NCBI RefSeq assembly: GCF_002234675.1
Contig: NC_019875.2
Coordinates: 26,068,299 to 26,132,298, forward strand
Origin: Oryzias latipes
Taxonomy: Eukaryota > Chordata > Actinopteri > Beloniformes > Adrianichthyidae
Direction of reading: 5' to 3'
Length of the DNA: 64,000 nucleotides
Part shown: positions 60,092 through 64,000 of the stretch, one piece after another
Layout of the letters: each line of letters starts with the position of its first letter
How positions within the stretch are numbered: position 1 is the first letter of the stretch
Notes under the pieces: generated by a model
Seen by the model: the letters and a program-made list of their open reading frames with translations, nothing else
Databases searched by the model: none
What the model was told of the DNA's origin: nothing
Made by a program: the position numbers and the translations under genes

Positions 60092-63000
60092 CTTAAAAAC
60101 ACAAGACGGCCGAGAGGGAGAGCGTTATTACTCCGGGTGATAACAGATACAAGGAAGCTCAGGATATGACCAGCAGTCAGTTATTACACAGCAAACAGCT
60201 CACCACCGAGCTTCACAAATATCATTTCTCACAGAGAAGTTGAGCAATATTAAAGTTTGCAGAGTTTACAGGCCATAGAACAAGGTTAGATTCCACAGGG
60301 GAGTTCTGGTCGCTCTAACAGATAACTCAGATGTTATTAAACCTCAGAGAATGAAAACTGTTTGCATCTAGACATGTTTTATTCAGCCTTTTGTATTAGC
60401 CTATGCTCAAAGACTTGCTTTATTTCATAGAAAAAACACATCAGCAATGATCCAGCATGGTTACCTGGTTAATGCGGTGCTCATTTGTTCGCCAGAACTG
60501 AGTGAGAGATGAGTCCGTGGCATAGTGTCTTTCCAGGCTCATGCCATTGCCTAGATAATTTTGAGTTTCGAACTGGCCAGAACCATACTGCATATTGATG
60601 GAGTTCATGCCAGTCTGATAAAATCCATTCTCGCGAATGCTGTGGCCACCAAGAGTGCTCCCACTTTTGTTTCCCTTCCACGTGGAATCAAAGATTTTGG
60701 AAGACTCTTTAAGCTGCTGTTGGCCTGCTCCGAGAGACGCGACAGGGATGAAAGTGTCCTGGAGAGGGAGACAAGAAGTGTGGTTAAACGAAGAGAAAAA
60801 CAAGCCCCAGACTCTGCATCCCGACTGAGTCCTCACCACTTCGTCTCCGGGGGCCTCGGTGTTTGACTCCAGCAGGATCCCGCCGCTGTATCCTGTTTCA
60901 TCAAACGGAACTTTCTCTGTCCTTGTGGAGCAGACAAACGCGAGAAGTAAAACTGCAAGAGAGAAAATCAAACATCACATCTCAGAGACGATTGCATGTC
61001 TTGTATTAACCAATTCGAAAATACAGGAAAGCAGTTCTGAACATGTTGCATGAACATCTAATCATGGGAACGACACTTACAGAGGAGGAGGAGGAGAAAG
61101 AGAGGCAGCAGCAGGGCCAGTATACCCAGTGGGCCCAATGATATAGAGCTTTGGTTTGCCTGGCAGACTCCTTGCTTGGTGCACACGCAGAGAGTTGCTG
61201 TTACTGTCTGAGTTTTGCCAAAACTTTGCTGATCTCTGACAATAAGAGGAATTTCGTATCTTCCTCTTGGAAGATCCTTAAGCTGCTTCAACATGGCGGT
61301 GGTGTCTACAAAGAGAAAGCATATTCATGGAGTTCAAACCACTCAGAATTCGGTTGTTCTTGTCACTATTTGGTTCTAACGTTTGCATTTATAATCCAAT
61401 GAAACACAGATTTTTTTCTTTTTCTTTACAAAGACCTACCATTAAACCTTTCAATGGACCAGTCTTCTTCGTTTTCATTTGCTAGTGAGAAGGTGAAAGG
61501 GGAAGAAAATGGAGCCTGGTCTCTGTCTTCAGCTGTGACGAGCATTGAGCTGAGACTCTGGTCCTTGTTCTCACACATCACCAGTTGAGAGGGAAACACA
61601 GGCATGTTGTCGTTGACGTCCTCTATCACAAGGATGACTGTTCCGGTTCCCGTCTTTAAGGCTGAAATACAGAGAAGTTACTTTTACTCTCAAATGAGAA
61701 AGCAGTAAACATGACGGGTATCAATTTTCAGAAAATATGTGACTGCTGTGTCTTTGCCAGTTCTCTGAGAACATGCGTCATCATTAGGAGGACTGTACTT
61801 TATTAATTATCGCTTTAAAGGAAGTTGTCAACAGTAATCATTACTGTGATGCAAGCATAAGTGCCATTGTGTTCTCAACAGCAAATTCCAAAATCCAACC
61901 TTTCATCTACACGCAACAGATTTTTCCATCTGAGACTGAGCCTGAGACTGAGCCTGAGGCAGAGCGTCTCGCCTACCCCACCTGTCAAGCGGTTGCAGGT
62001 GTTGGCGTGCTATGTTCAGGATCACAACATTCGGTGTTTTTCTGCAGTGGCAGAGTACGCAGCAGTGGGTGGTAACTTACAGGGATCAACCGCCCTCATG
62101 GTGATGTTGTAAAGCCCGTCATAGACATAATGTGACTCTCTGTCAATCGTGTTGGCGACCTTAAGCTCTCCGGTATTTGTGTCGACATTGATCCACGAAG
62201 CTGGGTCCTGAACTTTGTAATACCTGAGATAACAGAAAGGTGTTTAGGCACACAGCACATTCAGCTGAGCAGGCAGAGGCTGCCCTCCAGTGTTGAGAAG
62301 AAATAGTAGGAATTTGAATCCGGACATGTTGCTCTTGTGAGCTGCAGCTACATCTCTGTTATAGTCCCTGAAATGTTTAGCAAACACAGCATTACCTGAT
62401 GCCGCTGCTGCTCTTGGTCTCAGGATCCAAAGCTGTGTAACTTCCAATCACAGAGCCATTTGGTGTGTTCTCTTTGACTGGAATGCGAATTGTAGGAGCG
62501 CTGAATTCTGGGCCTTCGTCAACATCGGAGACGGAGACAACAATGGGTACGGACTGCCACTGGGCGCTGGTGCCAATAAGATCCGGCTCATTGCGAGCTG
62601 AAACTTCCAAATTTATGCTTTTTGTCTTCTCGTAATCGAGAGGCTGGAAATTCAGAGAAAAGTAAAACAATTGTGTTTATATTCTGCCTCTGGTTTGAAG
62701 AAACATTTCCTGTCAAGATGACTGATAAAGACAGTTGAGTTTGTAAAGCTTTGAGTAAAATCTGAACTGAAAGTCTCTTTTAAACGTGTTCCAACGAAGA
62801 ACAGCCTGAATGTGACATCATGCTCACCTTCACAACACAGAGACGGCCAATGTTTTGTTTGGGATCCCTTTCCACTTGGAAGTTTCCATTCTCGTTTCCT
62901 TTGGTGATGACAAGTTTGGATATCCAGTTTGGTGTGTTTTCCAAATCTTTATCGTCCAGGGGAATGTCAAGGATACACTTTCCGCTTTCATTTTCTTTGA

Positions 63001-63709
63001 TAGTGGCTTCATACTAAAAAAAAAAAGGGGGGATATAAATAAAAGTTAGATGGTCTGTCTGTTCGTACATGTGTGTAACTTTAAAGTACTTACAGATGTC
63101 TTTCTGAAAGTTGGCGCGTTGTCGTTGATGTCACTCAGAGTGATGGTTGCTGTCCCTGTGGTAGACAAACCTTTGGGAGCACCCTTTAAATCTCTGAGCT
63201 CTATGATGACTGTGTACTTGTCTTTGACCTAAATGTATTTTTTTAAAAGAGGACAAGAACATTTAGAGAAGAATTGACACAAATGACAAATCAACTAAGA
63301 CAGGAATGTCTAAGTAAAGTATCATAAAGACTCACCTCTCTGTCCAGAGTGTTGGTGATTGTGCGTATTTCACCAGTGTCAGGGTCTATGCTAAAGAGGT
63401 TTAACTCAGACTTCAATGAGTACTTGATTCTAACATGATCAGTGTCTTGTTTGTCTTTGTCTGTAGAGTTCACTTTCCCCACGACAGCCCCTGTGACAAA
63501 AAACAAACAGACGTTAAGAGCGTTTATAGTCAAGCATGGTCAGACTGGTGATGTGTGTTTGCCTGTCTTTACCTGGGGTTTGCTCCGATACGGTGAACTG
63601 CAGCTTTCCAACAAACTCTGGAGGGTTGTCATTCTTATCATCAACTCTTATGACAAAAGTCATAGGATCGTCTGCTGGCTCATCGGTGGCCTTTTTAAAG
63701 GCGCTGATC
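59894..63709 (-). CDS. dsc2l: desmocollin-type desmosomal cadherin, 3' part
   Basis: Calcium-dependent adhesion protein of desmosomes, which anchors keratin filaments through plakoglobin and desmoplakin. Eleven exons join in frame on the minus strand: 63709-63573, 63490-63336, 63228-63094, 63013-62828, 62643-62396, 62223-62081, 61661-61440, 61305-61081, 60952-60837, 60758-60465, 60091-59894. They encode about 685 residues of an expected 850-900. In order: the end of EC1 (DKNDNPPEF), EC2 (DPDTGEI, LDRE, DINDNAPTF), EC3, EC4 (DVDEGPEF, then DVNDNMPVF), EC5, a membrane span near residues 463-492, and a cytoplasmic tail of about 195 residues. The tail carries SNTEAPGDEV and YGYEGVGSAAGSVGSC with FLNTLGPRFKTLA, as in desmocollin a-forms. 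There are no desmoglein unit repeats, which argues against a desmoglein. Signal peptide, propeptide and most of EC1 lie outside the window. All splice sites are GT-AG. Assignment to dsc2l rather than another desmocollin is from memory. Confidence 0.9.
60465..60758 (-). CDS. dsc2l: dsc2l exon, cytoplasmic tail
   Basis: 294 bp (98 codons), phase 0. It encodes the Ser/Gly/Asn-rich variable tail with FIPVASLGAGQQQLKESSK and ends NEHRINQ. Reading past the donor adds only seven codons (VTMLDHC) before a stop. Confidence 0.9.
60837..60952 (-). CDS. dsc2l: dsc2l exon, end of membrane span and juxtamembrane tail
   Basis: 116 bp encoding LLLAFVCSTRTEKV and ILLESNTEAPGDEV. SNTEAPGD is a signature of desmocollin tails. 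Confidence 0.9.
61081..61305 (-). CDS. dsc2l: dsc2l exon, EC5 end and first part of membrane span
   Basis: 225 bp encoding YEIPLIVRDQQSFGKTQTV, the cysteine pattern CVCTKQGVC before the membrane, and the Leu-rich start of the transmembrane helix. Donor CTCT/GTAAGT splits a Phe codon. Confidence 0.9.
61440..61661 (-). CDS. dsc2l: dsc2l exon, EC4 end / EC5
   Basis: 222 bp encoding GTGTVILVIEDVNDNMPVF and the EC5 start with VTAEDRDQAPFSSPF. Donor AATG/GTAGGT. Confidence 0.9.
62081..62223 (-). CDS. dsc2l: dsc2l exon, EC4
   Basis: 143 bp encoding YKVQDPASWINVDTNTGEL and TIDRES, the EC4 core. The split Arg codon with the previous exon is conserved in type. Confidence 0.9.
62396..62643 (-). CDS. 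dsc2l: dsc2l exon, EC3 end / EC4 start
   Basis: 248 bp encoding PLDYEKTKSINLEVSARNEP, the linker DVDEGPEF, and IPVKENTPNGSVIGSYTALD. The change from DxNDN to DVDEG at this linker is also usual in desmosomal and classical cadherins. Confidence 0.9.
62828..63013 (-). CDS. dsc2l: dsc2l exon, EC3
   Basis: 186 bp (62 codons), phase 0 at both ends. It encodes YEATIKENESGKC and LDDKDLENTPNW. The polypyrimidine tract upstream is an unusually pure T run. Confidence 0.9.
63094..63228 (-). CDS. dsc2l: dsc2l exon, EC2 end / EC3 start
   Basis: 135 bp (45 codons), phase 0 at both ends. It encodes KYTVIIELRD and the EC2-EC3 linker DINDNAPTF. Confidence 0.9.
63336..63490 (-). CDS. dsc2l: dsc2l exon, EC2
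   Basis: 155 bp encoding AVVGKVNSTDKDK and FSIDPDTGEIRTITNTLDRE, the calcium-binding core of EC2. It ends phase 0 at GAG/GTGAGT. Confidence 0.9.
63573..63709 (-). CDS. dsc2l: dsc2l exon, EC1 end / EC2 start
   Basis: 137 bp, starting at phase 2 and ending one base into a codon. It encodes the EC1 end with the calcium linker DKNDNPPEF and the first EC2 strand (KLQFTVSEQTP). Acceptor ACAGTTTAG, donor CAG/GTAAAG. Confidence 0.85.
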
Positions 63710-64000
63710 CTAAACTGTACAAGCCAAGGACAATTTAATTCAGAAGATGATCAATCTTGTCAGCATCTCACTAAACAAAAATAATTCAGAGCCATGTGGT
63801 TGAGCAGCAGAATGATAATTACTGCATTACTATCACTTAACCTCCTTCGTTTGTGTCACTCCACAAACGAACTGCATGATTTTAAAAAAAACACACACAC
63901 ACATGTGCGGTTGAAATGATGTCACGTTTGTGTTTATGTAAAGTAAAAGTATGTGTAAAGTATAAGTAAAGTAAAAAAAAAAACATGCTCAGTAAAAGAG
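63710..64000 (-). other. dsc2l: dsc2l intron, 3' portion
   Basis: It contains no further exon with an in-frame fit. A short AC repeat lies near 63890-63903. The next upstream exon must lie past the right edge. Confidence 0.6.

Noticed and set aside
59840..60169. 109-codon plus-strand frame and the 60561-60866 plus-strand frame
   Set aside because: Antisense shadows of dsc2l coding exons.
1..64000. CRISPR arrays, bacterial operons or prophage
   Set aside because: Spliced cadherin exons, SINEs and vertebrate repeats show eukaryotic nuclear DNA. The tandem arrays lack a repeat-spacer structure.

Overview
The window looks like teleost fish nuclear DNA. It is AT-rich, intron-containing and full of fish-type dispersed repeats: TTAA-flanked MITEs, a hAT element, a Tc1 fossil, tRNA-derived SINEs, the common teleost LINE 3' tail, and a GGAT microsatellite. 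The repeat families remind me of medaka (Oryzias), but that assignment is from memory only.

The one clear host gene is at the right edge on the minus strand (59.5-64.0 kb). It is the 3' two-thirds of a desmosomal cadherin of the desmocollin type (dsc2l), with eleven coding exons that join in frame. They encode the end of EC1, EC2 to EC5, the membrane span and the whole cytoplasmic tail with its plakoglobin-binding end. The 5' exons lie beyond base 64000.

The other 59 kb hold no intact host gene that I recognise. In vertebrates the desmocollin 3' ends face a gene desert that runs to cdh2, so this tract is probably the compacted fish equivalent (inference). It contains a few motif-dense non-repetitive stretches that could be regulatory: a perfect 27-bp palindrome with T-box-like half-sites at 44.94 kb, two octamer sites near 58.6-58.75 kb, and a MORE-like site at 33.1 kb. 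It also holds an exon-like relic of an unidentified protein with one in-frame stop (55.45-55.86 kb).

Two mobile units stand out. (1) 45974-50963 has the split-direct-repeat layout A1 - interior - B1-A2-B2 of Ngaro/PAT-type tyrosine-recombinase retrotransposons. The 160-bp A copies and the 162-bp B copies are identical by eye, yet the interior has no long reading frame and ends in an 85-87-bp tandem array. This suggests a recently moved non-autonomous element. (2) 4310-7359 is bounded by inverted ATACACTGAAAAAA ends. It encloses a spliced, polyadenylation-signal-bearing but internally deleted copy of a multicopy fish C2H2-zinc-finger gene family with NRF-1-like promoter sites. It may be a CACTA-like element carrying a gene.

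Other repeats: a TTAA-flanked piggyBac-like family with at least six pieces, a TIR element at 17.06-17.52 kb with a repeated GGACTTGGG motif, a hAT element with 8-bp target duplication and a nested MITE at 40.78-42.07 kb, a pair of diverged copies at 22.1 and 36.0 kb, and a GC-rich island at 29.4-30.5 kb whose long open frames come from composition.
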